DNA of 64,000 nt, taken from contig CP136065.1 of the NCBI GenBank assembly GCA_032622095.1, forward strand, positions 117,965,195 to 118,029,194, in the 5' to 3' direction. Numbering within the stretch: the first letter of the stretch is position 1; every line of letters begins with the position of its first letter. Below are positions 10,379-22,380 of the stretch, in pieces. The DNA comes from Siphonodentalium dalli. Taxonomy: Eukaryota > Mollusca > Scaphopoda > Gadilida > Siphonodentaliidae. Made by a program: the position numbers and the translations under genes. A model generated the notes under the pieces. It had not been told where the DNA came from. It saw only the letters and a list, made by a program, of their open reading frames with translations, and did not search any database.

Positions 10379-12408
10379 ACGAGAGGCCGATCACGATCGG
10401 CAGATGTTTAACCCATCCCTTGGCGATAGCGACTAGTCATAACTGATAATTTGTCAAAGATATGATCACAGGAATTAATCCATATATCAGTACCCAACTT
10501 GAAATCAAAAGCTCAAATAATTTGTCTTAAGAAAGGGTTAAAGTATTTGGGTTGGGGAGGAGTAGTTTTAAATCTCATAACTCTGTCCCTATTCACACAA
10601 GGACCTCTCACTGTGAGATCCAATGGTTTAGTGATTTCGGAGGACATGTTTAGGAGTTTAAGTTAACTCATTGGAAGCAAAAGTGATAAATCCCTATCAT
10701 TGCCACTTTTGACATGCCAGATATTCAAAATTTATTATTCACTTCTAAAGAGAAATTATAATTGTTGACAAGCCAGACTGCTTAGAACGACATATATGTA
10801 GGGGATTCCATCTCGTATTTAAATGGTACTTTAATTACCCCCCCCCCTTTCCCCCATTCTCCCCAGTTATTTGTTTATCAAACATGGACAGATATAAGAT
10901 CAGATCTGACCTGTGTATTAAATAAGATTAAGTGTTTCATAACAGGGGTGTATGGTTTTCAAAAATATATGTAGTTTATACAATTCAAAAGTATTTTCTA
11001 TATAATGTTATACAGACATAATATGATGGGGATGCTGGCCCCTATGACCACTAAATCGTTCATATAAAAGAAAGTAAGTTAGCCCTCATTTGAATGGTTT
11101 CACACATTACAATGTTTTACAAGTAGCTTGGGCAATAAAAGCCACAACCTTCAATGTTAATCTTCTAAGTGCTCTGTGGCCCCTAAAATTCAATCAACCA
11201 TGAATATGTGAACAAATGGGAAAATAAGGTTCCTGGAAATACTAACATCTACCATATTGATTTTCAAAACAAGTCATCACTTACAATAGTCATGTATATT
11301 TATCTGCCTGTTTCCCATTGCATAGATAAATCATATTGCTATCAGCTGTTGTTTTAATTTCAAATTGAAAGCACGTGTCTGAAGGGTTAATATATTTTTC
11401 AAAAATCAATTAATCAGTCAATACCAAAATTGATAGAAGTGAATAGTGTGCAAAGATACCCAATAGATATTAAGAGATATGAGGAAGAGTCCATGTACAT
11501 TATAGCATGTGTCTATGGAAACCTTGGAAAGGGTTAATTATTTTTGAAGCAAATTAATGGAATTTAGAAGACACTTATATAGGTGAGGGGGCCCTTATCT
11601 CCCCTGTAATGAAATTTCAAGAATAGGAAAAACACCAGTCTTGTGCTGCCATTAATCAATTTGACAGTTAGAATAAACAAACAGCCAGCCACCAGTGTTG
11701 TTTATCTTGCTTGACCCACCAGAGCTCTGTATCATATGTCATCACTCATTTCATAACAGATTTCACTTGGAATGACAACATCTATAAAAATCCTCTCATA
11801 TACTCTGGATGTTGGATGATCACATGGTAATTTATTGATATCATTATATTACATGAAACTATTGCAATAAAATCTTCATATTTTCAAAACAGGATATCAC
11901 ACCTAATTAATCGTATAAAACTAAAATAAATGAAAGAGTCAATTTTTGTTTATAATTTTTTTATTTTTGTTTATTGTTATTAAAGTTCAAACAAAATTTA
12001 ATATTTGTATATGCTAAATTTAGCAAGGAGCTAAATCTTAAAAAATTGAATTTAAAAAAAAAAAAAAAAAAAAATTCTCGAAAAAGGGTCATAACTCCTT
12101 TAAAATTAATCGGATCAAACCCATATTCGGACTCGATCTGTATTTTGGGCTGTGATAATCACATACCAAATTTGGTTCCAATCAGATAAAAAATGTTTGA
12201 GTTATGGCAGAATGCGTGAATTCTAAGTTGAAAAAGGGCCATAACTCTGTAACAAAAACTCGGATCAAACCCAAATTCGAACTCGATCTGTATTTTGGGC
12301 TGAGAAACCCATATACAGACAGACGGACAGACAGACGGACGAACAACGAGTGGTCAATCCGGGCAACGACACTATGTTTACCATACTATGGTATGGGTAA
12401 ACATAAAA
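10379..12408 (+). repeat. 2 kb non-coding repeat family, copy 2
   Basis: Near full-length, uninterrupted copy from acgagaggccgatcacgatc to the palindromic 'ccatactatggtatgg' tail and A-rich end. It has an extra internal segment of about 100 bp (two copies of the 'cataactc..taaaa..cggatcaaacccatattcg' module at 12080-12300) and a 21-base A run at 12054-12074. It preserves the empty TTAA site corresponding to the MITE in copy 1. Confidence 0.88.
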
Positions 12409-12549
12409 ACGGCACTGCGGTGGTTAATCAAGTGATAATTTAATGAGTGTTTGTTTTTGACACATCGCTATAAAGAGCATTTGTTTACCATTCAACGTTA
12501 TTAGCATCTGCAGAGAGATATACGGGAACATCTAATATATAGAAACGGT

Positions 12550-12905
12550 TGGAGCTATCGACTTGAAATTTGGTATGTGAAGGTATCTTGCCCCGGATAC
12601 GAATTTTATCGGGTCGCCGAGCCCGTGCGACGCCAGCTTCGCGCATGCGCAGACCAGATCTCAGAAACGGGTGGAGCTATCGACTTGAAATTTGGTATGT
12701 GAATGTATCTTGCCCCGGATACGAATTTTATCGGGTCGCCGAGCCCGTGCGACGCCAGCTTCGCGCATGCGCAGATAAGATCTCGGAAACGGGTAGAGCT
12801 ATCGACTTGAAATTTGTTTTTTGAATAGCCCGGACAACGTTGGGCTGGGTAGAGCTATCGACTTGAAATTTGGCTTTTGAATAGCCCGGACAACGTCGGG
12901 CTCAT
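12550..12905 (+). repeat. Tandem units of about 122 bp at a Helitron end
   Basis: Two full units and shorter terminal ones, each starting 'gagctatcgacttgaaattt' (12552, 12674, 12796, 12851) and containing the GC-rich 'ccgagcccgtgcgacgccag' and 'ttcgcgcatgcgcaga'. The same arrangement recurs at 15080-15375 and 45320-45500. The overlapping open frames across this tract in both strands are by-products of its GC-rich repetition. Confidence 0.85.
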
Positions 12906-12912
12906 CGGCTAG

Positions 12913-14834
12913 TTGATATATATTCTTCTTCATGATACAAGTAATCTAATTGAGCGATTTAACAACGCCAAATTGTTGTCGTTTGGATGAGAGATTGGGG
13001 GGGGTGGGCACTAAATTTGCTAAGAATGGGATTAGTCGCTGATTGCCACCACACTTATAAATAATCATCTCTGTGATATCAGGAGTGTAATTGTGTGGTT
13101 TAAGGATGTCACAAGTGGGGCCATTCGAGTCAGTGGTGTATAGAGGTGAGAGGGACACACACAAAAAATTATAACAATATGTTTAGCGCAGATTTTCACC
13201 AGATTGATACATATTCTTCTCCGTGATATGAGGAATCTTAACGTGTGGTTTAGATACACCAAATTGGTGCCCTCTGGGTGAGAGATATGGGGACCTTAAA
13301 TTTGATACGAATTTGTATACTCACCAATTTTCACCAATTTTATATATATGCATCTCTAATCTCTAATGAGTCTAAGCGTGTGGCGCCGCTTGAGTCCGAA
13401 ATAGGGACGGGAGGGTCACCAAAACTGATAAAAAATATATTTATTACCAATTACCATCAAATTCAGACACGTTCTTCTCAAATGATACGAGAAACAAATT
13501 GTGCTGTCTGTCTTTCTGTCTGTCTGTGTTCTATATATATAACTTCACGGAGTACAATCGAGATGGCACCAAGGCGCTCTAAGAGGAAGATAATGGTGCA
13601 AATTAAAATTTTCTAAAGTGACGCTGTTGGTGTCAGGGGGAAGAAAAGGGGGAGGTCGGCAAAATTAAAAAAATATGGTGAAATAGTTTTGTCGTCGATT
13701 TCCACCAAACGCATACATAATCACCAAACTATTTTTAGCTCAGATTTCCACCAAATTGATATATTATTCTTCTCTATGATACAAGGAATATAATAGTGTG
13801 ATTTAAAGACGCCAATTTAAATTGCTGCCATTTGGGTGAGAGATGGGGGGGTCATAACTATTCTAAGAATTTGTTTATTTGCTGATTACCACCAAACCTA
13901 TATATAATCATCTCCAGTATATCATACACCCATGAGTCTAATGGACGTGGTTTAAATATGTCAAAAGTGGCGCCGTTAAAGTCATGCATTAGGATGGCAG
14001 TTGCACCAAAGCTGATACAAATATATTTAACACTAATTTCCACAAATTTCATACACGTTCTTCTCTAATGATATGATGAATTAAATCACATTTGGGGTCG
14101 TTTGGGTCATGGATGGCGAGAGGAGAATCACTAGCATTTACAGGATTGTTCAATTCGCCGATATCCAACAAAGTTATATATAGTCATCTGAGACTCATCT
14201 CCCAGGCCATCTCCATGTTGTTCTAAGGAGTTTTTGGAATTCCAATTTCCCAATCTCGACAAATGGTGACCGAACAAAGTCACTTGAACAATTATATCTT
14301 CTCAACTGTCATATTTATATGGGATGGAAATCAGGGCATTCCAGATACATAGAAGAAAGCATTCAAAGTATATTTATATCAATCTATTTAAGAGATACAT
14401 ATATTCATTCAAACTGAGGAACCTTGAATCGTCAGAGGATTGCATATTAGAATGGCTCATGTATATATTATAACACGATTGAGTCTGTCCCATTCAATAT
14501 AGTTTCACAAAAAATTGCCAAGAGATATGGAAATGTAGAGCTGGCCTGTTCAAAAATAGTGGCCACAGTGTGCAGTCAAATATGGTTACTTCTGAGATAA
14601 AGGAAAACGCAGTCCGTAGCACGCCAATATCCACCTATAAGTTATATATAGTCACCAGGCCATCTCCATATCATTTTAAGGAGTTTTGGGCGTTCAAATT
14701 TCACAATCTCGACAAATGGTGACCCAATTAAGTCACTTGAACAATTGTATCTTCTCAAATGTCATATTTACGTGCGCTCGCGCAACAGTATGGCGATCAG
14801 TCAGATTCGTAGGTACGTACATTGGTGTCACCCT
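12913..14834. repeat. Diverged Helitron-internal repeats
   Basis: Several diverged units of roughly 150-200 bp: 'gatttccaccaaattgatac', 'attcttctc.atgataca.gga', 'gccgttcgagtcaggggtg'. They also occur at 9950-10240. From 14150 a 'caccaggccatctccat...aatctcgacaaatggtgacc' block appears twice (14160-14310 and 14615-14775). A 'tgtctgtctgtctgtgttctatata' block at 13505 resembles the Helitron 5' start. No coding sequence recognised. Confidence 0.55.
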
Positions 14835-15078
14835 ACCGATTTAACTCCATGACGTCACCCTTAAGCAGTACATGCCGGCGATGTTACGGAGTAGATTATA
14901 GAGTTGACGCCCTTGGCACTGACTTCCGTTACTAGCTCGTTGCTATATAAACAAACCAGCGATGTGGCTTTTGTCGAAAATTGACAGTCAGTACATTCGC
15001 CCTGTATACATGTACTTTCAGAAAATACAAAACACCACAACGTTATACCCCACCAATGTCAGTGTCTCGATATCGTTT
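14835..15078 (+). repeat. Dispersed repeat with TATA-like box, copy B
   Basis: Second copy of the 1290-1562 repeat, including TATATAAACAAACCAG (14944-14959) and 'gacagtcagtacattcgccc'. It joins directly to a Helitron-end tandem unit at about 15080. Confidence 0.65.
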
Positions 15079-15079
15079 G

Positions 15080-15374
15080 ACTTGAAATTTGGTATGTGAA
15101 TGTATCTTGCCCCAAATACGAATTTTATCGGGTCGCCGAGCCCGTGCGACGCCAGCTTCGTGCATGCGCAGACGAGATCTCGGAAACGGGTGGAGCTATC
15201 AACTTGAAATTTGCTATGTGAATGTATCTTGCCCCGGATACAAATTTTATCGGGTCGCCGAGCCCGTGCGATGCCAGCTTCGTGCATGCGCAGATCATAT
15301 CTCGGAAACAGGTGGAGCTATCGACTTGAAATTTGGTTTTGAATAGCCCGGACAACGTCGGGCTCATCGGCTAG
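15080..15374 (+). mobile_element. Second Helitron-type 3' end
   Basis: Two of the 122-bp type units, then the hairpin gcccggacaacgtcgggc (15346-15363) and CTAG at 15371-15374 followed by T. Almost identical to the end at 12884-12912. Confidence 0.7.
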
Positions 15375-16204
15375 TATATATATACTATAACACAATTGAG
15401 TCTGTTCCATTCAATACAGTTTCCACAAAAAAGTTACAATTTGTCAAGAGATATGGAAATGTATCGAAGGCATGTTCAAAAATAGTGGTCACAATGTGCA
15501 GTCAAATATATTTTCTTCTGATATAAAAGAAAACGCAGTCAGTAGAACATGACTTTTCAGGATCCTCCAATACTGACATCTGACAAGGTATATCTGCCCG
15601 ATACAGTGGAATTTTTAGAACAGACTCATCGACTGACATCAACAACTCAAAATCTCGCTCTGTGTCTGGCACATGTAGCTGATATACTTGTGCAGCAACT
15701 TTTCTTTTAAACTGAGAATATTTGGCCAATATATAGCACCATGAACAAAGGAGCACCTGGAAATTTCTTTAAAACATCTGTATCTTCATGGAGATATGAT
15801 AGCCAGGTGTCCTCAAGATCTTAGTCCAACCAATTAGATTGATTGATACATCTCTATATGTAAAACCCAATTGTTGTCTTTTATTTTTGCGAACTAATGT
15901 GTTATGATGTTCATGTATCATATTATAACGTCTGAAGTAAACGCAGTTGTAAATAAATAAATACTTCATTATTGGTGGAACGGATTAATCGCGATAAACA
16001 AAATGACAATCGACAAGGTGAGCCACTATACTTATATTCCATGATTGTGTAAGAATCATGTTCTGTGATGCTATTTGAATATACAATTTATGAGAATACG
16101 TGTAACACTTTGAGCAAGAGTATTCTCTATTCCCAACAAATATCCACAGCATGCAGAGGGTTTCACATCACTTTAACCTGGGCAACGCCGGGTAACCCTG
16201 CTAG
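15375..16204 (+). mobile_element. Third Helitron-type 3' end
   Basis: The segment ends with the hairpin cctgggcaacgccggg (16178-16193) and CTAG at 16201-16204 followed by T, with 7 bp between hairpin and CTAG. This is a different subfamily from the two gcccggacaacgtcgggc ends but the same terminus logic. It encloses the exon-like fragment at 15502-15756. The matching 5' end was not identified. Confidence 0.65.
15502..15756 (-). pseudogene. Exon-like fragment next to a Helitron end (unknown protein)
   Basis: On the minus strand an open frame of 84 codons follows a good acceptor (ttttaaagaaatttccag, exon from 15756). It reads VLLCSWCYILAKYSQFKRK, VAAQVYQLHVPDTERDFELL, then acidic and hydrophilic residues to a stop at 15502. 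Composition is protein-like, unlike nearby frames. I do not recognise the family. It is not part of the PDE mRNA, because exons f and g on either side join directly. The downstream sequence (15420-15545) has a counterpart at 14515-14605 that lacks this fragment, so it looks like an acquired segment in one copy, a known behaviour of Helitrons. Confidence 0.4.
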
Positions 16205-16918
16205 TATAATAATATAGTACTAAATATTGCCAAATTTCTTTTGATATATACATGCAGGAAAGTACTACATGCAATACAGTGGTTTATTACCTCTTCATAG
16301 ACTATTTTGGACTATTTAGTACCATATTTACCGATGGAAGACACATTTGATCAAGATCTAATAATAGCTCGTGAAATCATAGAATAAACATGAAGTATGA
16401 AATAGTCGCCTCGTTGCGAGACATTTGAACTGATGGAAACCTCACCTATAGTGAAAATCTTTAAACCATAGAGGCCATTAGAGGGGTGATCAGGAGTTAG
16501 GAAATTATATCAGTTTATTAATAATACAGTTCAGTTCTATAGAGATGCACCTACCTCTTTCGGTGGTTACCATAACAAAACCGTTTTTCTGGTTTATTTT
16601 TGAGCAGCACAGTTCTATATTTGGTTTCACTTTTTTTTTTTTAAACTGAAAAACCACCATGTGCTATTAAGGGCTAGACACATTTATAAATATTGCCTTA
16701 TTCTGAAAGATATATTAACGGATATCACTAAAAGCTTAAAGCCATGTGGTTGATTCTGCCTGGTTTTGTTCTATCGTCATGTAGACGAGGTCCATTGGCT
16801 ATATACAATATCAATGTTTATATGCATTGTCAAATGACAACACCTTTACATTACATAACCCTTCAAATTGTTAAAAATAAAACACAATTACGATTCCTTA
16901 ACATTATCTACTTATACC
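16205..16918. other. Unassigned intron DNA
   Basis: No element recognised between the Helitron end and the nested MITE. Confidence 0.5.
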
Positions 16919-17247
16919 AAAATCTTATTTTTATAAGTATAATATATTTTTCCTTAAAGAAAGCCTGAACACTGAACTATATGGATAAATGTCTTGCTTT
17001 GTAAAACCACAGGAGGAAAGGGGTTAACTTTTTGGTCGCCTCCCGACGTCTTAATAATGTGCTTGCTCAATTAGTCACGCATGAACGCTTCCATTATAAC
17101 CGGATGTACTCAGTTTGATTCAGTTTTATTTCGGACTCAATCAAGAGATTGGCGAGTTGTGGGGTTGGGAATGGCATCGCCATGGGAGGGATCTATGATA
17201 GTTCAGTGTTCAGGAAAAATGTATTATACTTATAAAAATAAGATTTT
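16919..17247. mobile_element. Short MITE-like deletion derivative of the large TIR element
   Basis: Residues 16945-17140 match, in inverted orientation, the right end of the large element (22430-22250): 'actgaactatatgga', 'tctt gctttgtaaaaccaca', 'ggggttaactttttggtcgc', 'ctcccgacgtcttaataat'. The right end 'gttcagtgttcaggaaaaat' inverts the left end. The unit is enclosed by an exact 26-bp inverted repeat (16919-16944 and 17222-17247). The 79-codon frame from 17081 is not a gene. Confidence 0.75.
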
Positions 17248-19160
17248 TCCGCTAAAGGAAGCCGTTAACACTGAACTATATGGATTTGAATGCAAGCCCA
17301 GGAGGAGGCACGAGCAATAAAGTTAATATCCAAAGTTAGAGGGGAATGTACACTTCTGAAACAGATTGCAAATAAATATGAACTCTTAATGAATCTTCTA
17401 TGATGTGTTATGTAAAAATAACTCATATACATGTATTCAGAGTCATACATTGGCTCAAACGTGTTCCCCTCCCCCTTTTGTTTTGGAAGAAACCTCCCAG
17501 GTTGTGCCATCCAATTCATATTTGCGAGCGAACCGAGGAAGTACAACTGAAGAAGATACTTCGTCTCTTCTTTCTTCTCTTCTTTCTAAGGTCTCAGACA
17601 CCCTGGAGTGCAAGGAGACCAAGTCACTCTCCGCCTCAGCGACAGAACGATCTGCACTGTAAAGGGCATCAAAACACAGAAGGAGGGCCACTCTGAAGAT
17701 GGCTAGACCCGGGATTACACACCCCTGAGAGATTCAACAACGGCCATTCGCCGAAGCAAACAGCTGGTAACCTGATGCCCAATTTGTGGCACAGGGAGGA
17801 AACTGAGAATCCCATGGCCAAAAAGGCATTGGATAAGCCAGTATAAGGGGTGGAGCCATCATGACCAGGGGGAGGCCCCCCCCCCCCCCCCCTCCAACTG
17901 CAGGTGGTCCTGACCAAGCTGATTATCCTGGCCAAGCTGGAGGGTGGGGAGAGGTCATTTTTCTCCGGACCTCAAGACAGGTGAGTGGCAGGCAAGGCCC
18001 GTTTCATTGAACGAGTGGCCTTGGGGACCGGACTTTGCTACCTCGATGGGTGCAGCCACTGCCCGCGCCAAGCTGCCGAAGGCACGCGATTTGGCAGCTT
18101 TAGCACCCAGAATCGCTGTGGCCGGCAGGGGACAAAACGTCCTGGAGGTCCCAAGTACCCCGTCTTTTCCACCGGCCACATCCCCACTGATGCAGGGAGC
18201 AAATTAGCTGGTTTTGCATTGCAACGGTAGTCCTTCCCAGGGGACGGGAGTGATTGCTCTCGCACCCGTACGCACTCGTAATTTTCAAATCACGGGTGCA
18301 AAAATTTGCACCTGTCCCTCATCTCAAAATACTAATGGACTGTAATTGTTGGTTCAATAGTGAACTATTTGAAGGTTTATTGAGATCCTTTACCATCTCA
18401 GTACAACTATGGCATAGTAAAGTGTAACTAGACATAGGTCTATTCCACAAGGACTTTTTGTTTTAGAAAAACCCAACTTACAATTATTGTGTATGTGTGC
18501 AATATTACACCCGTCTTCTGAACTATTGGAGCAAAGAAATGCTCTTGCAGTGTTTTCCTCGTGGGAAGGACTGTTTCAATGTGCTACCCAAAGGTGGATA
18601 ATAGCTATGCAAGTTGGTATGAATTGTATATGATTTTGGAACAATGCCATCTAATCATGGCAATGTGAGGTTATGGGTTTATCAAAATTTCAAAAGTAAT
18701 TTGCTCCCTGCATGGATTGGTCTTAATACTGCCGAAGCACGACCCCGGGGGAGCGTGAACTGGTCCTGTCATCCTTCTTAGAACTGTGATCACATGTCTC
18801 TGTGGCCAGTATCATAAGATATCATTCAGAAACCCCATGATAAACATTGTATACACATAAAATGACCCGATTAGATCATACTGGAAAGCCCTACCAAAGC
18901 CGAGCCCGTCACCCCAAGGATCGAAGCCATGGCAGGGATCCCCGACATGATCCAACGGAGAGCATTATTAACAGCCACAAGCACAATTGATCGGGGACTG
19001 AAGATCGTAGGGGACCAGTGTCGTAAACGACCAATCCACTTCCCCAGTGGAAGACCAACCACGAACTGATGGTGAGAAGCGGAGGTTCATAAATCATACC
19101 GATTGAAGGTGAGATATCAATAGCAGCCGAAATCGTTCATAGCTGTTTAAATCAATAATT

Positions 19161-20664
19161 TAGATGTTCACTGTCCTGGTCACCCTACGTCGTACTCTGG
19201 CTTCGGTACAGAACAGCACAAAGCCTCTGTCTCCCAACATGCAACAGAACAACCGAGGTGTTTTATTATTAGGTTAGTTGATGCATGCATCAATCTAGGG
19301 GAAGACCCTCTCCGGATATGGCTACCTCAAGAAACAAAGCGATATTGTTTGATACAAATGGCAGTAACGTACATGCATCGAAATGATGCACCGTAGTGGG
19401 GAAGTTAATAGCCAAGTTGTTAGAAACGGAAGAAGCCACATGAAGGAGAGGAACCTCCCCGACCTATAAAGTGGTTCTGGAAGGCAATTTGAGGAGAAGA
19501 GGGCAAATACTGTGTATACCGAAACATTCTGAACAGGCAGCATAGCTGGTCCCTGTGATTAGGCGTATGGTGCCATGGGGCCCGGAACCACTCTCTCATA
19601 GGGGTGGACCTCCGCCCGCGGGAAAGGTTTCAAGTCGCTGAGATAGTCCGGACAGCGCAGACGTCCCCCGCCTGTTGGATTTGCCAGATAATCAATTTTA
19701 GATTGGGGCAATAGAAGAAGAGCCAAGTTTTGGACTCTTTTCGGAAAGGCTATTGGCAGTGGTCATTGGGCACATGACAATATAAATTCTTTCCATGGAG
19801 CTGCACTTCATACTTGTGTGAAGGCTATTCACCATATGAACGGTACAAAAGGCATTATTAGAATGCGAAGAGCCAAGGTCTGGACCAGTGTTCGTGCTGG
19901 ACCGATTATTTAGATGTTCACTGTCCTGGTCACCCTACGTCGTACTCTGGCTTCGGTACAGAACAGCACAAAGCCTCTGTCTCCCAACATGCAACAGAAC
20001 AACCGAGGTGTTTTATTATTAGGTTAGTTGATGGATGCATCAATCTAGGGGAAGACCCTCTCCGGATATGGCTACCTCAAGAAACAAAGCGATATTGTTT
20101 GATACAAATGGCAGTAACGTACATATATCCAAAATGATGCACCGTAGTGGGGAAGTTAATAGCCAAGTTGTTAGAAACGGAAGAAGCCACATGAAGGAGA
20201 GGAACCTCCCCGACCTATAAAGTGGTTCTGGAAGGCAATTTGAGGAGAAGAGGAGAAGAGGGCAAATACTGTGTATACCGAAACATTCTGAGCAGGCAGC
20301 ATAGCTGGTCCCTGTGATTAGGCGTATGGTGCCATGGGGCCCGGAACCACTCTCTCATAGGGGTGGACCTCCGCCCGCGGGAAAGGTTTCAAGTCGCTGA
20401 GATAGTCCGGACAGCGCAGACGTCCCCCGCCTGTTGGATTTGCCAGCTAATCAATTTTAGATTGGGGCAATAGAAGAAGAGCCAAGTTTTGGACTCTTTT
20501 CGGAAAGGCTATTGGCAGTGGTCATTGGGCACATGACAATATAAATTTTTTCCATGGAGCTGCACTTCATACTTGTGTGAAGGCTATTCACCATATGAAC
20601 GGTACAAAAGGCATTATTAGAATGCGAAGAGCCAAGGTCTGGACCAGTGTTCGTGCTGGACCGA
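19161..20664. repeat. 750-bp tandem duplication inside TIR element 1
   Basis: Unit 1 (19161-19910) and unit 2 (19911-20664) both begin tagatgttcactgtcctggt and end gttcgtgctggaccg. They differ by only a few substitutions and a short 'ggagaagagg' insertion, so the duplication is recent. Element 2 contains one diverged copy of the same unit (about 45960-47170). The short frames in it are not conserved. Confidence 0.93.
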
Positions 20665-20896
20665 AAAAAACTTTAGCCAAATGAAAATTTTAGCCAAATG
20701 ATTTTTGGCCAAATTAAAAAACATTTGTCCAAAATAAATCATCGTTTTCTGGTCGGTTCACAATTAATGACTAAAACGTAAAATCTAACAGACACATGTA
20801 AAATACACAATAATTTAAATCATTTTGATGAACTAGAAGTATTTTTTAGATATATCATTTATTAAAAATTTATTAATCTTTATGTGAAAGAGTGAT

Positions 20897-20935
<39 letters not shown>

Positions 20936-21650
20936 AACCCGGGATTGTCCTTAATGTAATTATTTTTTTGTTTTGTATCAAAATCTTTTTTTAAATCATT
21001 AAATATCGATCTGGAAACTAATAACTTAATATTGTTACGCCATTATCAAATTACAATCTGTCATAAAAGCATGCATATTATTTTGACTGTATCGGTATTG
21101 ACGATAAATAGCCACAAAATATCTGTCGTGATTCACATTTGGCTGATTAAGCTAATGTCTTACACTTGGTGCTCATAAACCTCGACCGTCATAAATACAA
21201 TGTCATCATAAACATGCATTATGCGGGAGCACCGCGAATGACACAGACAGACAATGGGGGATTAGGGGATTAAATATAAAATAATGACCTTTTGCTGTTT
21301 CGTGCAGAGTGACGTAATCTTTCTCCAGATTAAAACAGCCTGTTACGAACAAATTGCTTATATACCGGCGTCAATGCACACTTTACAAAACATTGCTTTC
21401 TTCACATTGTCATAATTCAACCACGGTCGGTTTAATGTCCATGCGTCTTTGAATATCCATCTTGTGAAAACTAAAGATGATTGCATATCACTTTGTCACA
21501 GTGATCGCTTGGTTGATAGAGTTGTCGATCGGGTTTCCCTTTGTACTGTCCGCGATCGGGTATCCCTTTGTACAGTCGGCGATATATTCCCACTTTCGAT
21601 GTTTTCGGACTAGATCGTTCACATCACAGAATTAAAAACCCACAGGCCAA
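20665..21650. other. Element 1 interior with poly-G tract
   Basis: A run of 36 G at 20899-20934 within AT-rich sequence containing 'agccaaatga' and 'ttggccaaat' repeats. The tract length is likely to be an assembly-sensitive value. Confidence 0.7.
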
Positions 21651-21825
21651 ACATTTTGTCAAATGAGATTTGTTTTTGCCAAATGAGATTTATTTTTTGC
21701 CATTGGCAAATTTGGCAAGTGGCAGCGCGAACCCTGTCTGTATATTATGTTAGATTTGGAAATAAAAATATGTTTACACTAAATGTTAGAGCTTACCTTT
21801 TGCTGTTAACTTATGGAACGATATT

Positions 21826-22380
21826 TCATAGAGAGGCTGGAGTACCAATTTCGCACGAAATTAGGAGACTTCGGGTAGCGAACCACGTGGCGTTTTGGAT
21901 CTTACCATTTCCATCATACCGCATAGGCTCTAGAATAATACCATAGATGCACTTCTCACAATAATCTATGTGCGTCTTAAGGCATTGGAACGATGGCCAT
22001 TCCATGGCGAAGTTGTCAATTGAAAGACGCAAATTTAGAATGGTAATTATCGGTTGTTTGAAAACATGGAACAAATGGATGTTTGATGCGAAACGGTCCA
22101 TGAATTCTAAACCAATAATTATAAAAATGAACGGGTAGGCAACAAAAAGCAATATTGTATCGACAAATTGAATTTGTGGAGTTGGGGGGGAAACTCGAAA
22201 TTCAGAAAGATACTCCCTTAGATCCTGTTGGCTACACATCAGAAATAAAACTGAATCAAACTGAGTACATCCGGTTATAATGGAAGAGTTCATGCATGAA
22301 CAATCGAGCAAGCATATTATTAAGACGTCGGGAGGCGACCAAAAAGTTAACCCCTTTCCTACTGTGGTTTTACAAAGCAA
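21826..22380 (-). pseudogene. Unrecognised 184-codon ORF at the right end of TIR element 1
   Basis: The longest open frame of the element. It has a hydrophobic stretch (FVDTILLFVAYPFIFIIIGL, about residues 89-108) followed by EFMDRFASN and a Cys pair (YCEKC). The corresponding DNA in element 2 (48480-48960) aligns well but is broken by stops and frameshifts, keeping 'IIIGLEFMDRFASN'. This could be a decayed element gene or simply conserved terminal DNA. It resembles no transposase that I know. The ORF start lies in the subterminal region shared with the MITE, which argues against a standard initiation site. Confidence 0.35.

Larger units (their letters stand above)
9849..12912 (+). mobile_element. 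Putative Helitron-type element, first 3' end
   Basis: A possible 5' start TCTATATCTATATTTGCG followed by TGTCTGTCTGTCTGTG at 9849, a layout common at the 5' end of animal Helitrons. The 3' side ends gcccggacaacgtcgggc (12884-12901), then CTAG at 12909-12912 followed by T. A hairpin about 10 bp before CTRR is the diagnostic Helitron terminus. Just before it are about 122-bp tandem units sharing 'gagctatcgacttgaaattt' and 'atcgggtcgccgagcccgtg'. The 2 kb repeat copy 2 is nested inside. No Rep/helicase frame, so non-autonomous. Pairing of this 5' end with this 3' end is inferred. Confidence 0.6.

Noticed and set aside
12570-15367. Arg-rich frames on both strands in the 122-bp units
   Set aside because: They are open on both strands because the unit is GC-rich and lacks stops; they repeat with the unit.
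17669-18288. Overlapping 62-88 codon frames in the GC-rich left part of TIR element 1
   Set aside because: Many frames are open at once in GC-rich DNA, and none is kept in element 2.
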